NCBI RefSeq assembly: GCF_013618475.1
Contig: NZ_JABJVN010000002.1
Location: 310,001 to 374,000 of the forward strand
Direction: 5' to 3'
Source of the DNA: Saccharibacillus deserti
GTDB taxonomy: Bacteria > Bacillota > Bacilli > Paenibacillales > Paenibacillaceae
Length of the DNA: 64,000 nucleotides
The notes beneath the pieces are model-generated. The model was not told the origin of the DNA. It worked only from the letters and a program-made list of their open reading frames with translations, and searched no databases. Position 1 is the first letter of the stretch; the number at the start of each line of letters is the position of its first letter. Positions 10,240 to 18,674 of this stretch are shown one piece after another. Made by a program: the position numbers and the translations under genes.

Positions 10240-10554
10240 AACCAAGAGCGGCCGTTTTGCCATCCGGCCGGAACCTGTCGTTTCCGAACGGTTCCGGTCA
10301 GGTGGCAGACTCGCTTCTCCCGCCCCTGCGGCGTCCGTGCGAAAGAGCGCATCCGGTGATGAACTCCGGCCGGATGACGACAGGGGCGGTTTTTTATGGA
10401 AAATTCCGTTTTCGGGTTAGACCCTGGAAGGCGATTTTCTTCGGCGGAGTGTGACCGGTTCGGCTTGTCAGTCCCCCTGAAATCCAGTATGCTGGTTCTG
10501 GATGTTGAGAGATTTGACCGCATAAGCAGCAAATTTAGAGGAGGCTTTTTCATT
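10240..10554 (+). other. structured tkt-pgi intergenic region
   Basis: This 315-nt stretch has no convincing gene. It contains a hairpin CCGGAACC/GGTTCCGG (10268-10275 with 10290-10297), a large terminator-like foldback (10319-10396), and then the pgi leader with GAGGAGG at 10538-10544. An in-frame ATG at 10396 opens the pgi frame 53 codons early but has no SD and starts inside the T run, so I regard it as non-coding. Confidence 0.6.
10319..10396 (+). terminator. large terminator-like stem-loop after tkt
   Basis: CCGCCCCTG (10320-10328) pairs with CAGGGGCGG (10381-10389), followed directly by seven Ts. The ~52-nt apical part carries its own hairpin, CATCCGG/CCGGATG (10350-10376). The base stem plus T run fits rho-independent termination with an unusually large top. 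Confidence 0.65.
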
Positions 10555-11910
10555 ATGGCTAAAAACGTTCATTTCGATTACAGCAAAGCACTTGGGTTCG
10601 TCGGAAAGCACGAAGTCGACTATTTCGCGGAGCCGATCAAGCTTGCCCATGAACAGCTTCACAACAAAACGGGTGTAGGTTCCGATTACCTCGGCTGGAT
10701 CGACCTCCCGAAAGCTTACGATAAAGAAGAATTCGCCCGGATCAAGAAAGCGGCGGAAAAAATCCAAAGCGATTCCGAAGTGCTGATCGTGATCGGCATC
10801 GGCGGTTCGTACCTCGGCGCGCGCGCCGCGATCGAGATGCTGACGAACTCGTTCTATAACGTGCAGGACAAGTCCCAACGCAAGACGCCCCAGGTGTTCT
10901 TCGCGGGCAACAGCATCAGCTCGACGTACCTGTCGCACCTGCTGCAGTTGGTCGAAGGCAAAGACTTCTCCGTCAACGTGATCTCCAAATCCGGCACGAC
11001 GACGGAACCGGCGATCGCTTTCCGTATTTTCCGCGCGGCGCTTGAGAAAAAGTACGGCAAAGAAGAAGCCCGCAAGCGCATCTATGCCACGACGGATACC
11101 GCCCGCGGCGCGCTCAAGAAACTGTCGACCGAAGAAGGTTACGAATCGTTCGTCATTCCGGACGACGTAGGCGGACGCTACTCCGTACTGACGGCTGTCG
11201 GCCTGCTGCCGATCGCGGCTGCCGGCGTGGATATCGACGCGATGATGCAGGGTGCGGCAGACGCGTCCGACGAGTTCTCGAACCCGAACGTGGCCGAGAA
11301 CGAAGCGTATCAGTACGCGGCTGTCCGCAACGCACTGTACCGCAAAGGCAAAGGCACCGAAATCCTCGTGAACTACGAGCCTTCGCTGCACTTCGTATCG
11401 GAATGGTGGAAGCAGCTGTTCGGCGAAAGCGAAGGCAAAGACTTTAAAGGCATCTATCCGTCTTCCGTCGATTTCTCGACCGACCTGCACTCGATGGGCC
11501 AATTCATTCAAGAAGGCAGCCGCAACATCTTCGAGACCGTGATCCAGGTAGAGAACGTCTCCGAGCAGATCACGATCGAAGAAGATCCGGACGATCTGGA
11601 CGGACTGAACTTCCTCGCGGGCAAAACGATGGATTTCGTCAACAAAAAAGCGTTCCAGGGCACGATGCTGGCGCACACGGACGGACAAGTTCCGAACCTG
11701 ATCGTCAACATCAAAGACTTCAGCCCGTATACATTCGGCTACCTCGTGTACTTCTTCGAGAAAGCCTGCGGCATCAGCGGCTACCTGCTCGGCGTGAATC
11801 CGTTCGACCAGCCGGGCGTTGAAGCGTACAAGAAAAACATGTTCGCCCTGCTCGGCAAACCGGGCTTCGAGAAAGAAAAAGCCGAACTGGAGTCGCGCCT
11901 GTCCGAATAA
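10555..11910 (+). CDS. pgi: glucose-6-phosphate isomerase
   Basis: Interconverts glucose 6-phosphate and fructose 6-phosphate in glycolysis and gluconeogenesis. The 451-residue product matches the short Gram-positive Pgi (B. subtilis 450). Visible family signatures are [14 protein letters not shown], the phosphate-binding [29 protein letters not shown] and the C-terminal [12 protein letters not shown]. The ATG at 10555 is preceded by GAGGAGG at good spacing, deciding this start over the earlier in-frame ATG at 10396. Confidence 0.98.
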   Translation: MAKNVHFDYSKALGFVGKHEVDYFAEPIKLAHEQLHNKTGVGSDYLGWIDLPKAYDKEEFARIKKAAEKIQSDSEVLIVIGIGGSYLGARAAIEMLTNSFYNVQDKSQRKTPQVFFAGNSISSTYLSHLLQLVEGKDFSVNVISKSGTTTEPAIAFRIFRAALEKKYGKEEARKRIYATTDTARGALKKLSTEEGYESFVIPDDVGGRYSVLTAVGLLPIAAAGVDIDAMMQGAADASDEFSNPNVAENEAYQYAAVRNALYRKGKGTEILVNYEPSLHFVSEWWKQLFGESEGKDFKGIYPSSVDFSTDLHSMGQFIQEGSRNIFETVIQVENVSEQITIEEDPDDLDGLNFLAGKTMDFVNKKAFQGTMLAHTDGQVPNLIVNIKDFSPYTFGYLVYFFEKACGISGYLLGVNPFDQPGVEAYKKNMFALLGKPGFEKEKAELESRLSE

Positions 11911-11923
11911 TTATGCGGAATAT

Positions 11924-12087
11924 TGCTGACATGAATCTTTACGTCAGCGTGAATTCCTGTTTTAATAAGAGAATAACCACCGGTTAATTCGCTTCACGGC
12001 GGTTAACCGGAACCAAGCAGAAGAAAGCAGTTCACCCGGGTGCATCGCGTTAATGGCGCGTATGCAGAAGATGGGGAACTGCTTTCT
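11924..12087 (+). other. three consecutive RNA hairpins between pgi and yigZ
   Basis: First, GCTGAC/GTCAGC (11925-11930 with 11943-11948), possibly a weak pgi terminator. Second, CCGGTTAA/TTAACCGG (11980-11987 with 12003-12010). Third, a 12-bp perfect stem AGAAAGCAGTTC/GAACTGCTTTCT (12022-12033 with 12076-12087) enclosing a nested stem TGCATCGCG/CGCGTATGCA (12041-12049 with 12057-12066, one bulge). No T run follows the third, so it looks like a structured 5' leader for yigZ rather than a terminator. I cannot match it to a known RNA family. Confidence 0.55.
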
Positions 12088-12112
12088 ACTATAAGGAAGG
12101 TTCGGATCCATC

Positions 12113-12745
12113 ATGCTGGAACGCTACCAAACGGTCAGACAAGAAGGACAGCAGGAAATCGTTATTCGAAAGTCGCGCTTTATCGGACATATTCGTCCCG
12201 TTGGGAATGAAGAAGAAGCAAACGCTTTTATTCAGGAAATCAAGAAACTTCATCGCGGGGCCACCCATAACTGCTCGGCTTACCTGCTCGGCGAACGCGA
12301 TGAAATTCAGAAACAGTCCGACGACGGAGAACCAAGCGGAACGGCCGGCAAGCCTATTTTGGAAGTGCTCAAGAATCGGGAACTCAAAAACGTGGCGGTC
12401 GTCGTGACGCGTTACTTCGGCGGGATCATGCTGGGCGCGGGAGGGTTGATCCGGGCTTACGCGGACGGAGCTGTGGCGGCAGTCGAAGCCGGGGAAGAAA
12501 TCACTCGCGTGCTGCATACGCAGGTGTTCGTTACAATCGATTATACCTGGCATGGCAAAGTAGAGAATGAACTGAGAAGCCGCGAAGTCAGAACGGGCGA
12601 GACGCAGTTTACGGACAAGGTTACCGTTCTTTGCCTGCCGCCTGCGGGCGAAGCCGATCTTTTCGTTTCCTGGATCACGGATCTGACACAGGGTCAGGCC
12701 GAAGTGACGAAAGGGGACTCGGTTTACTACATCGAAGGGGAATAA
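12113..12745 (+). CDS. yvyE: YigZ/YvyE (IMPACT) family protein
   Basis: Conserved cytosolic protein of the IMPACT/YigZ family; its biochemical role in bacteria is not settled, and eukaryotic IMPACT acts on Gcn1/Gcn2 signalling. The 210-residue product has the N-terminal UPF0029 domain with the signature DDGEPSGTAGKPILEVL (around residues 68-84) and RYFGGIMLGAGGLIRAY, then the C-terminal ferredoxin-like DUF1949 domain. AAGGAAGG precedes the ATG. It is 5 bp from the following TetR gene, so the two are probably co-transcribed. Confidence 0.92.
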   Translation: MLERYQTVRQEGQQEIVIRKSRFIGHIRPVGNEEEANAFIQEIKKLHRGATHNCSAYLLGERDEIQKQSDDGEPSGTAGKPILEVLKNRELKNVAVVVTRYFGGIMLGAGGLIRAYADGAVAAVEAGEEITRVLHTQVFVTIDYTWHGKVENELRSREVRTGETQFTDKVTVLCLPPAGEADLFVSWITDLTQGQAEVTKGDSVYYIEGE

Positions 12746-12750
12746 CGACT

Positions 12751-13353
12751 ATGGCGAGAAGAGCAGTAGAGCAGGAGTTGTCGCGGGAGCGAATCCTTGA
12801 GGCAGCCAGACATTTGTTCATCACGAAAGGATACCGGGCCATTTCCATGCGCAGTATCGGGCAGCATCTGGGATACAGCCATGGTTCGCTCTACTATCAT
12901 TTCAAAGAAAAAGCGGAGCTGTTTTACGCCATCGTCATCGAAGACTTCGGTTATTTGTCCAGCTGTCTGAACGGGGTGATGACAGGGCCGGAAACGGAAG
13001 AATTCACGCGTACGGAGCTGCTGCTGTTGGAATTTATCCGTTTCGGTCTGGATCATCCGCATCAATACGAAATCATGTTCATGACACGCGACGAAGAACT
13101 GCTGGCTTACTGCCGAAGCGAACAGAGTCGATGTCTGGAATTGTTTGCCTCTATCGTACGCGGACATCTGAATCAAGCTGCGCATACGGAAGAGTCGCGT
13201 AAGAGCGTTCCTTTGAGTCTTTTCTTGTCGGTGCACGGTTTCGTGTCTTACTACATTCAGGAAAAAGTTTCGTTCGAGGAGATTCGGCCGGCAGCGGTCG
13301 GTCACGTGCGTATTCTATGCGAAAATTTGCATCTGCCCGCTTCAGGGCGCTGA
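12751..13353 (+). CDS. TetR/AcrR family transcriptional regulator
   Basis: Predicted repressor of 200 residues. The TetR helix-turn-helix is clear (RERILEAARHLFITKGY, then SMRSIGQHLGYSHGSLYYHF, residues ~12-50); the C-terminal ligand domain is unspecific. The start at 12751 has a GGGGAA SD inside the last codons of yvyE and gives the expected family N-terminus; the upstream in-frame extension to 12631 overlaps yvyE and is not credible. A good terminator follows. Target and ligand are unknown; the only linked gene is yvyE, so it may act elsewhere. Confidence 0.9.
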   Translation: MARRAVEQELSRERILEAARHLFITKGYRAISMRSIGQHLGYSHGSLYYHFKEKAELFYAIVIEDFGYLSSCLNGVMTGPETEEFTRTELLLLEFIRFGLDHPHQYEIMFMTRDEELLAYCRSEQSRCLELFASIVRGHLNQAAHTEESRKSVPLSLFLSVHGFVSYYIQEKVSFEEIRPAAVGHVRILCENLHLPASGR

Positions 13354-13391
13354 ATGATTGCCAATAGAACGCTTCGATGCGTCGATGTAGG

Positions 13392-13425
13392 AAAAGACCC
13401 TTATCTTTCGGATAAGGGTCTTTTT
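13392..13425. terminator. bidirectional terminator between the TetR gene and yjbQ
   Basis: AGACCCTTATC/GATAAGGGTCT with a 5-nt loop, flanked by AAAA on the left and TTTTT on the right, between converging genes. Confidence 0.92.
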
Positions 13426-13443
13426 GGTGTGAGTTTCCGAAAG

Positions 13444-13845
13444 TTACCCGGCCACAAGCTTCACTTTGAACGTCCGTGAGCGGGGACCGTCGAATTCGCA
13501 GAAATAAATGCCCTGCCATCTGCCGAGCACCATACTGCCGTTTTCTACAATGATCGTCTGCGAAGAGCCGCAGGTGATCGCTTTCAGATGGGCGGCCGTA
13601 TTGCCTTCCGCATGGCGGTATTTCGGATGTTCCCACGGATAGACCTCGCCTAGGATCATCAGAATATCGCGTTTGACATCGGGATCGGCATTTTCGTTGA
13701 TCGCGATTCCGGCCGTCGTATGCGGACAGTAGACCATCGCAATCCCGTTCTTGAGACCGCTCTGGCGAATCCATTCTTTGACCCGGGGCGTAATATCCAC
13801 AATCTCGTCCCGATGCGATGTCGACAGCTCGAATGTATGCAGCAT
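13444..13845 (-). CDS. yjbQ: YjbQ/UPF0047 family protein
   Basis: Small (133 aa) cytosolic protein of the UPF0047 family, several members of which have weak thiamine-phosphate synthase activity; the true role is uncertain. Family motifs seen are [20 protein letters not shown] with conserved His and Asn, [10 protein letters not shown] and [16 protein letters not shown] near the C-terminus. AAGGAGG lies ~9 nt upstream of the ATG. It is a monocistronic gene, divergent from the sulfate importer operon. Confidence 0.92.
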   Translation of the reverse strand: MLHTFELSTSHRDEIVDITPRVKEWIRQSGLKNGIAMVYCPHTTAGIAINENADPDVKRDILMILGEVYPWEHPKYRHAEGNTAAHLKAITCGSSQTIIVENGSMVLGRWQGIYFCEFDGPRSRTFKVKLVAG

Positions 13846-14028
13846 ACTCCAACTCCTCCTTGACGCAAAGCGGCTTGCCGCCGATTTGCTTTCTTCTTTT
13901 GTATTACCCTCATTTTTGGGAGTTGCTCCGGCTTCGTCAATCGTTTGCGTGTTTGTCCGGGCGTTTATTTCCTTTTGGTAAAAAGGTGATTGACGCTGAT
14001 CGTTAACCCTGTTACATTATGCAGTAAG

Positions 14029-14057
14029 TTAAACCGAGTAGACTAATAGGAATAATG
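14029..14057 (+). promoter_or_regulatory. possible CymR-like sulfur-control element
   Basis: The leader of cysT contains AATAGGAATAATG. The GGAATAAT part resembles the conserved right half of CymR operators of Firmicutes, and the same nonamer GGAATAATG occurs at 29746-29754 upstream of the cystine transporter gene. This is a visual match only. Confidence 0.3.
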
Positions 14058-14124
14058 CAGTGGAGTTGTCGGAACGGATATCCACACCGTCCGCCGCGGC
14101 AGCTTCAAAATGGAGGAATAGCCG

Positions 14125-14943
14125 GTGCAAACGTCATGGCTGCGTCACAAAGGCTGGACCTACGGTTTTCGTACGACGGTCCTGCTGTATTTTGTCGTAT
14201 TGATTGTGCTTCCGATCGCAGGCGTCTATGCCTATGCGTTTACCGAAGGATGGATGCCGTTCTGGGAAAGCATCGCCGACCCGATCGCTTGGAAAGCCGT
14301 CCTTCTTACGCTTAAGCTTGCCTTGATCGCGACCCTTGTCAATGTGCTGATCGGTACGATGATCGCCTGGGTGCTGGTCCGCTACCGGTTCCACGGAAGG
14401 GCGGTTCTGAACAGCCTCGTCGATCTGCCGTTCGCTCTGCCCACTGCCGTTGGGGGACTCATGATCCTGCTGCTGCTTGGCCCGAACAGCTGGATTGGCG
14501 GCATCGCGGAGAAGCTGGGCTTTACGATCGTTTTTCACCAGCCTGCTATCGTGATCGCGATGGTGTTCGTAACGTTTCCGTTCGTCATCCGCGCGATTCA
14601 GCCGCTGCTTGAAGAGATGGACGCTTCGGCCGAAGAAGCTTCGTATACGCTTGGGGCGTCGCGCGCGGCGACCTTTTTCCGGGTCATTCTGCCGCAGATC
14701 GCGCCGGGTATCGTCGGAGGCGCTATGCTGGCATTCTCTCGCGCGCTGGCCGAATTCGGTGCCGTCGTGCTCGTTGCGGGCAACATTCCGGCCAAAACGC
14801 TCACCGCTTCCGTATTCATCTACGGCGAAGTCGAGAGCGACAATAATCTGGGCGCGGCCGCCGTATCGGTGCTGCTGCTGACACTTTCGCTGCTGATCCT
14901 TTGGTTCATTAACCGGGTGCAGCGTCGGGGAGGGAGAGCATAA
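14125..14943 (+). CDS. cysT: sulfate ABC transporter permease CysT
   Basis: One of the two membrane permeases of the sulfate/thiosulfate importer. The 272-residue protein has six predicted membrane segments and the permease EAA-type loop (EEASYTLGASRAATFFRVILP). NSLVDLPFALPTAVGG is typical of CysT/CysU. The start is a GTG at 14125 with GGAGG (14112-14116) 8 nt upstream. It is the first gene of a cysTWA-sbp operon; the next gene starts 2 bp after its stop, and its SD lies within the end of cysT. Confidence 0.95.
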   Translation: MQTSWLRHKGWTYGFRTTVLLYFVVLIVLPIAGVYAYAFTEGWMPFWESIADPIAWKAVLLTLKLALIATLVNVLIGTMIAWVLVRYRFHGRAVLNSLVDLPFALPTAVGGLMILLLLGPNSWIGGIAEKLGFTIVFHQPAIVIAMVFVTFPFVIRAIQPLLEEMDASAEEASYTLGASRAATFFRVILPQIAPGIVGGAMLAFSRALAEFGAVVLVAGNIPAKTLTASVFIYGEVESDNNLGAAAVSVLLLTLSLLILWFINRVQRRGGRA

Positions 14944-14945
14944 GC

Positions 14946-15743
14946 ATGAGAAAATTGTGGATCCTCCTGACCTATCTCGTATTCGCCGTGCTGTTGGTCG
15001 CGCCGCTGGCCAAAATGGTGCAAAGCGCGTTCTCCAACGGCTGGACGGGCTTCGCCGAGTCGATCGGCCGGCCCGAAGCGCTGCACGCGCTGATGATGAC
15101 CGGTCTCGTCGTGCTCTGCGTAACGGTGCTTAACGGCATCTTCGGCATCATGACCGCGCTCTATCTCGTTCGGGGGAAATGGCTCGGCCGCCGGCTGCGC
15201 AGCGTCATGAACAGCATCGTCGACCTGCCTTACGCGGTATCTCCCGTCATCGGCGGACTGATGATCGTACTGCTGGTCGGACCGGATACGGCGATCGGCG
15301 CTTTTTTCGAGAAGATCGGGGTCAATATCGTCTACGCTTTCCCTGGCATGGTCATCGCGACGCTGTTCGTGACCTTTCCGCTGATGGTGCGCGAAATCAT
15401 GCCGGTACTCGAAGAGATCGGCGACGACCAGGAGCAGGCTTCGGCCACGCTCGGCGCTTACGGCTGGACGACGTTCCGCCGCGTGACCTGGCCTTCGATC
15501 CGCTGGGGCGTCGCCTACGGGGCGGTGCTGACGGTCGCGCGCTCGATGGGAGAATTCGGCGCGGTGCTCGTCGTCTCGGGCAATATCATCAACCGGACGC
15601 AGACGGCGACGACGCTCGTGTACCAGGACGTGGAAAACTTCAATATCGCGGCGGCCGGAGGGCTTGCGCTGGTTCTGGCGGCGTTCTCGGCGGGTCTGCT
15701 GCTGCTGATGGAATGGACGAAGAAAAGAAGGGAAGTGCATTAG
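14946..15743 (+). CDS. cysW: sulfate ABC transporter permease CysW
   Basis: Second permease of the sulfate importer, 265 residues, six membrane segments, with MNSIVDLPYAVSPVIGG (the CysW counterpart of the CysT motif) and the EAA loop (DDQEQASATLGAYGWTTFRR). It is packed 2 bp behind cysT and 1 bp ahead of cysA, indicating translational coupling. Both permeases resemble each other, as expected for this heterodimer. Confidence 0.95.
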   Translation: MRKLWILLTYLVFAVLLVAPLAKMVQSAFSNGWTGFAESIGRPEALHALMMTGLVVLCVTVLNGIFGIMTALYLVRGKWLGRRLRSVMNSIVDLPYAVSPVIGGLMIVLLVGPDTAIGAFFEKIGVNIVYAFPGMVIATLFVTFPLMVREIMPVLEEIGDDQEQASATLGAYGWTTFRRVTWPSIRWGVAYGAVLTVARSMGEFGAVLVVSGNIINRTQTATTLVYQDVENFNIAAAGGLALVLAAFSAGLLLLMEWTKKRREVH

Positions 15744-15744
15744 G

Positions 15745-16812
15745 ATGCAGCATGTGGAGGTTCGCGGGCTGGATAAGCATTTCGGCAGTTTCCATGCGGT
15801 AAAAGACGTCTCGTTCGATATTCAAAAAGGACATCTGATCGGTCTGCTCGGTCCGAGCGGCGGCGGCAAAACGTCGATCCTGCGCATGCTGGCGGGACTG
15901 GAAAGCCCCGATGCCGGCGAGATCCTGTTCCATGGCAAAAGGGTCAACCACCTGCCGCCGCAGGAGCGCGGAATCGGCTTCGTGTTCCAGAACTACGCGC
16001 TGTTCAAGCACATGACCGTGCACGAGAATATCGCGTACGGCCTAAAGGTGCAAAAAGCGTCCAAAGCGCAGATTCGCGAGCGCGTAGCGGAACTGGTCGA
16101 GCTCACCGGACTCAAAGGTTTCGAGCAGCGTTATCCTCAGCAGCTGTCGGGCGGACAGCGCCAGCGGGTCGCTTTTGCGCGCGCGCTTGCGCCGGAGCCT
16201 CAGCTGCTGCTGCTCGACGAGCCGTTCGCGGCGATCGACGCCAAGATCCGCCAGGAGCTGCGTTCGTGGCTGCGCGAGCTGATCGAGCGCGTCGGCATCA
16301 CGTCGATCTTCGTGACGCACGATCAGGACGAAGCGATCGAAGTGGCGGACGAGATCATGGTCATCAGCCAGGGGCAGGTCGAGCAAAAAGGCACGCCGTG
16401 GGACATTTACAAAGAACCGGCTACGCCGTTCGTTGCTTCGTTTATCGGCGAGTCCACACAGATCGAACATGCGGTCAAGCTGCATGGATTCGATCTGGCC
16501 GCCCAGACGGACGGAACCCGCGCGCTGATCCGTCCGGAATACGTCGAGGTCGGCCGTCCGAGCGAGTTTCCGCTGCTGTCGGCGACCGAAGAAGGCGTCG
16601 TGCGCCATCTGCATTTCCGCGGCAGCCAGTGGCTGGTCGAAGTGCAGGTCGGCGACCAGCGCCTGATTACGTACCGTTCGCTGGAAAAAGAACCGCTGCA
16701 GATCGGAGATCCCGTACGCGTGATGGTGCACCGGGCTTATCTCTACAACCGTCAGCGCAGCTGGATCGCGGAAAATCGCTACAAAGTCGATCCGATGTCG
16801 ATGATGATCTAA
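15745..16812 (+). CDS. cysA: sulfate ABC transporter ATP-binding protein CysA
   Basis: ATPase that drives sulfate import. The 355-residue protein has Walker A GPSGGGKT (36-43), signature LSGGQRQRVAFARAL, Walker B LLLLDEPF and the switch His in FVTHDQDEA. The C-terminal ~110 residues form the TOBE-like regulatory domain of the CysA/MalK type (RPEYVEV). It starts 1 bp after cysW. Confidence 0.96.
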   Translation: MQHVEVRGLDKHFGSFHAVKDVSFDIQKGHLIGLLGPSGGGKTSILRMLAGLESPDAGEILFHGKRVNHLPPQERGIGFVFQNYALFKHMTVHENIAYGLKVQKASKAQIRERVAELVELTGLKGFEQRYPQQLSGGQRQRVAFARALAPEPQLLLLDEPFAAIDAKIRQELRSWLRELIERVGITSIFVTHDQDEAIEVADEIMVISQGQVEQKGTPWDIYKEPATPFVASFIGESTQIEHAVKLHGFDLAAQTDGTRALIRPEYVEVGRPSEFPLLSATEEGVVRHLHFRGSQWLVEVQVGDQRLITYRSLEKEPLQIGDPVRVMVHRAYLYNRQRSWIAENRYKVDPMSMMI

Positions 16813-16891
16813 TCCGGCGTCACGATGAAATTTGGCGGGCAGCAGATTGGATTCCGGCAAAAGACGCATAGAAGGCGGAGGTGTGAAGCGG

Positions 16892-18106
16892 ATGAGACTC
16901 GAACGTAAACCGGGCAGAGCTATTCCGGGCCAAAAACTTGCGGCCCAAAGCGAGGCGGCGAGCGGGATCGACGGAGTGAAACTTAAAGGCGGCGGCGATC
17001 CGGCAGCATTTGAACAGGACAAAGCGTCAAACAAGCGAGGCGGACGCGCTCTGCGCAAGCGGCTGCCGACGTTCGCGGCGTCGCTTGTCCTGCTGGGCTC
17101 CCTGCTGGCCGGCTGCGGCGGGGAAACAGGGCTTGCGGAGAGCGGAGGTGCGCCGGCGCCCCAGGGCGACGTGACGCTTGTTATCGGCGCTTACAGCGTC
17201 GTCAAAGATTCCGTGCAGGATATTATTCCGTTGTTTCAGCAGAAGTGGCGAGAAGAGACGGGACAGACGGTTGTATTCGAAGAATCCTATGAAGCCTCCG
17301 GTACGCAGGCCCGCGCCATTGTCGGCGGATTCGAAGCCGATGTCACGCTGCTGTCGCTTGAAGGCGATATCGACAAGCTGACCAAAGCCGGACTTGTCGA
17401 CAAGACCTGGAAAAACAAACCGGAAGGCGGCATGATTACCCGTTCCGTTGCCGTGATCGGCACCCGGGAAGGCAATCCGCTCGGAATCCGCAGTTTTGCC
17501 GATCTGGCGAAGCCCGGAGTCAAGGTGTTGTACCCGAACCCGAAGACGTCGGGCGGGGCGCAGTGGGACATCAACGCGATCTACGGAGCGGGACTTAAAG
17601 AGTCGGAGCGCGAAACGGGAGCAAAAGATCCGGCTTTCGCCAAAGCGTTCCTGCAGTCGGTGCACGCCAATATCGAATCGCTCGACAAAAGCGGCCGCGC
17701 TTCGATGGCGGCGTTCGAATACGGGGTCGGCGATGCGCTGGTGACTTACGAGAACGAGCTGGTTGCCCGAATCCATCAGGGCGCCAAGTACGGAGTCGTC
17801 GTACCGGACGATACGATTCTGATCGAGAATCCCGCTGCCGTCGTCGACGAAAATGTCGACAAGCACGGCACGCGCGATGTTGCGGAAGCTTTTCTGGATT
17901 TCCTGTGGTCCGAACAGGCGCAGCGGGTATTCGCCGAGAACGGATTCCGGCCCACGGATCCTGCCGTGTATGCGGAATTCCAAGCGGATTACCCGGAGCC
18001 GCCGGGATTGTTCGATATCGATTATCTGGGCGGTTGGAGCGAAGTGCGGGAGAAGCTGTATTCGAAGCGGGGAGTTTGGTATGAGGTATTGGCGGGGGTG
18101 AGCTGA
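16892..18106 (+). CDS. sulfate-binding lipoprotein of the cysTWA importer
   Basis: Extracellular substrate-binding protein (Sbp/CysP family) that hands sulfate to CysTW. Diagnostic stretches are SYEASGTQARAI, NPKTSGGAQW and GDALVTYENE. A lipobox (GSLLAGC, Cys75) predicts membrane anchoring. I chose the ATG at 16892 because GGCGGAGGT lies ~9 nt upstream. This gives a 404-residue product with an unusually long, charged stretch (~55 residues) before the hydrophobic signal core; no better start with an SD is seen nearer to it. It is the last gene of the cys operon, 79 bp after cysA, and is followed by a strong terminator. Confidence 0.93.
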   Translation: MRLERKPGRAIPGQKLAAQSEAASGIDGVKLKGGGDPAAFEQDKASNKRGGRALRKRLPTFAASLVLLGSLLAGCGGETGLAESGGAPAPQGDVTLVIGAYSVVKDSVQDIIPLFQQKWREETGQTVVFEESYEASGTQARAIVGGFEADVTLLSLEGDIDKLTKAGLVDKTWKNKPEGGMITRSVAVIGTREGNPLGIRSFADLAKPGVKVLYPNPKTSGGAQWDINAIYGAGLKESERETGAKDPAFAKAFLQSVHANIESLDKSGRASMAAFEYGVGDALVTYENELVARIHQGAKYGVVVPDDTILIENPAAVVDENVDKHGTRDVAEAFLDFLWSEQAQRVFAENGFRPTDPAVYAEFQADYPEPPGLFDIDYLGGWSEVREKLYSKRGVWYEVLAGVS

Positions 18107-18196
18107 TTTCGATCGTCGCCCGGGGTCGTTTTCCTCCTCTTTGATTGGAACAAGGGGCTGCGCCAGACAGCGCGGCGCGTTATGTGCGATGCATGC

Positions 18197-18242
18197 AAAA
18201 AAGCGTCAGAAGCGGGGAGTCCCCAAGCTCTGACGCTTTTTT
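18197..18242 (+). terminator. terminator of the cysTWA-sbp operon
   Basis: AGCGTCAGA/TCTGACGCT with an inner GGGG/CCCC stem, flanked by A6 and T6; it could also serve the small gene transcribed from the other strand. Confidence 0.93.
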
Positions 18243-18318
18243 ATGCCGTACTGCGCTGCTGCCTATGCCAAACGGCAGGTAGGTATGGGCGCAAGCAGGT
18301 AGAGAGCGGTATCGCGTT

Positions 18319-18525
18319 TTATTTTCGGCCCCGGCGCATGCCGCTGAGTTCGAACGTCATATAGATGACGCCGCCGATCACGACGCCTGCGATCAAGGCT
18401 GCGACAAAAGACGAGGTCATAATGGACACGTAATGGGCGCCGGAACGGGCATTCTGGAAAATACCGAGGATCAGCACCAGAACAAACGGAATCCAGAAAG
18501 ATCGGGAAGTGAAGAATTTTTTCAT
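18319..18525 (-). CDS. small two-helix membrane protein, unknown function
   Basis: A 68-residue protein with a basic N-terminus (KKFFTSRSFW) and two hydrophobic segments (PFVLVLILGIF, residues ~13-23, and SFVAALIAGVVIGGVIYMTF, ~39-58), ending in RRGRK. The reading frame is supported by AAGGAG a few nt upstream of the ATG. I do not recognise the family. It faces the sulfate operon terminator and is divergent from the metallohydrolase gene. Confidence 0.7.
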   Translation of the reverse strand: MKKFFTSRSFWIPFVLVLILGIFQNARSGAHYVSIMTSSFVAALIAGVVIGGVIYMTFELSGMRRGRK

Positions 18526-18604
18526 GAGGTCTCCTTAGTTGCGAATTCAATGGTTTCATTTCTTATATTATAACGGAGGAACGGCTCTGCGTCTGCGGCG
18601 GATT

Positions 18605-18634
18605 GTTTTTGGAGCGAAGAAAGTCGGGTATAAT
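18605..18634 (+). promoter_or_regulatory. promoter of the PhnP-like gene
   Basis: TATAAT at 18629-18634 with a T-rich -35 about 17 nt upstream. The overlapping GTTTTT-15 nt-GGGTAT would also read as a sigma-B-type promoter; the two cannot be separated by eye. Confidence 0.45.
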
Positions 18635-18674
18635 CGGGAGAAGGCGAACAGGATGGGTAAGGAAGGTGAGACAA

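Noticed and set aside
8170-10263. 697-codon minus-strand ORF
   Set aside because: Antisense to transketolase with no SD-supported start or recognisable domain.
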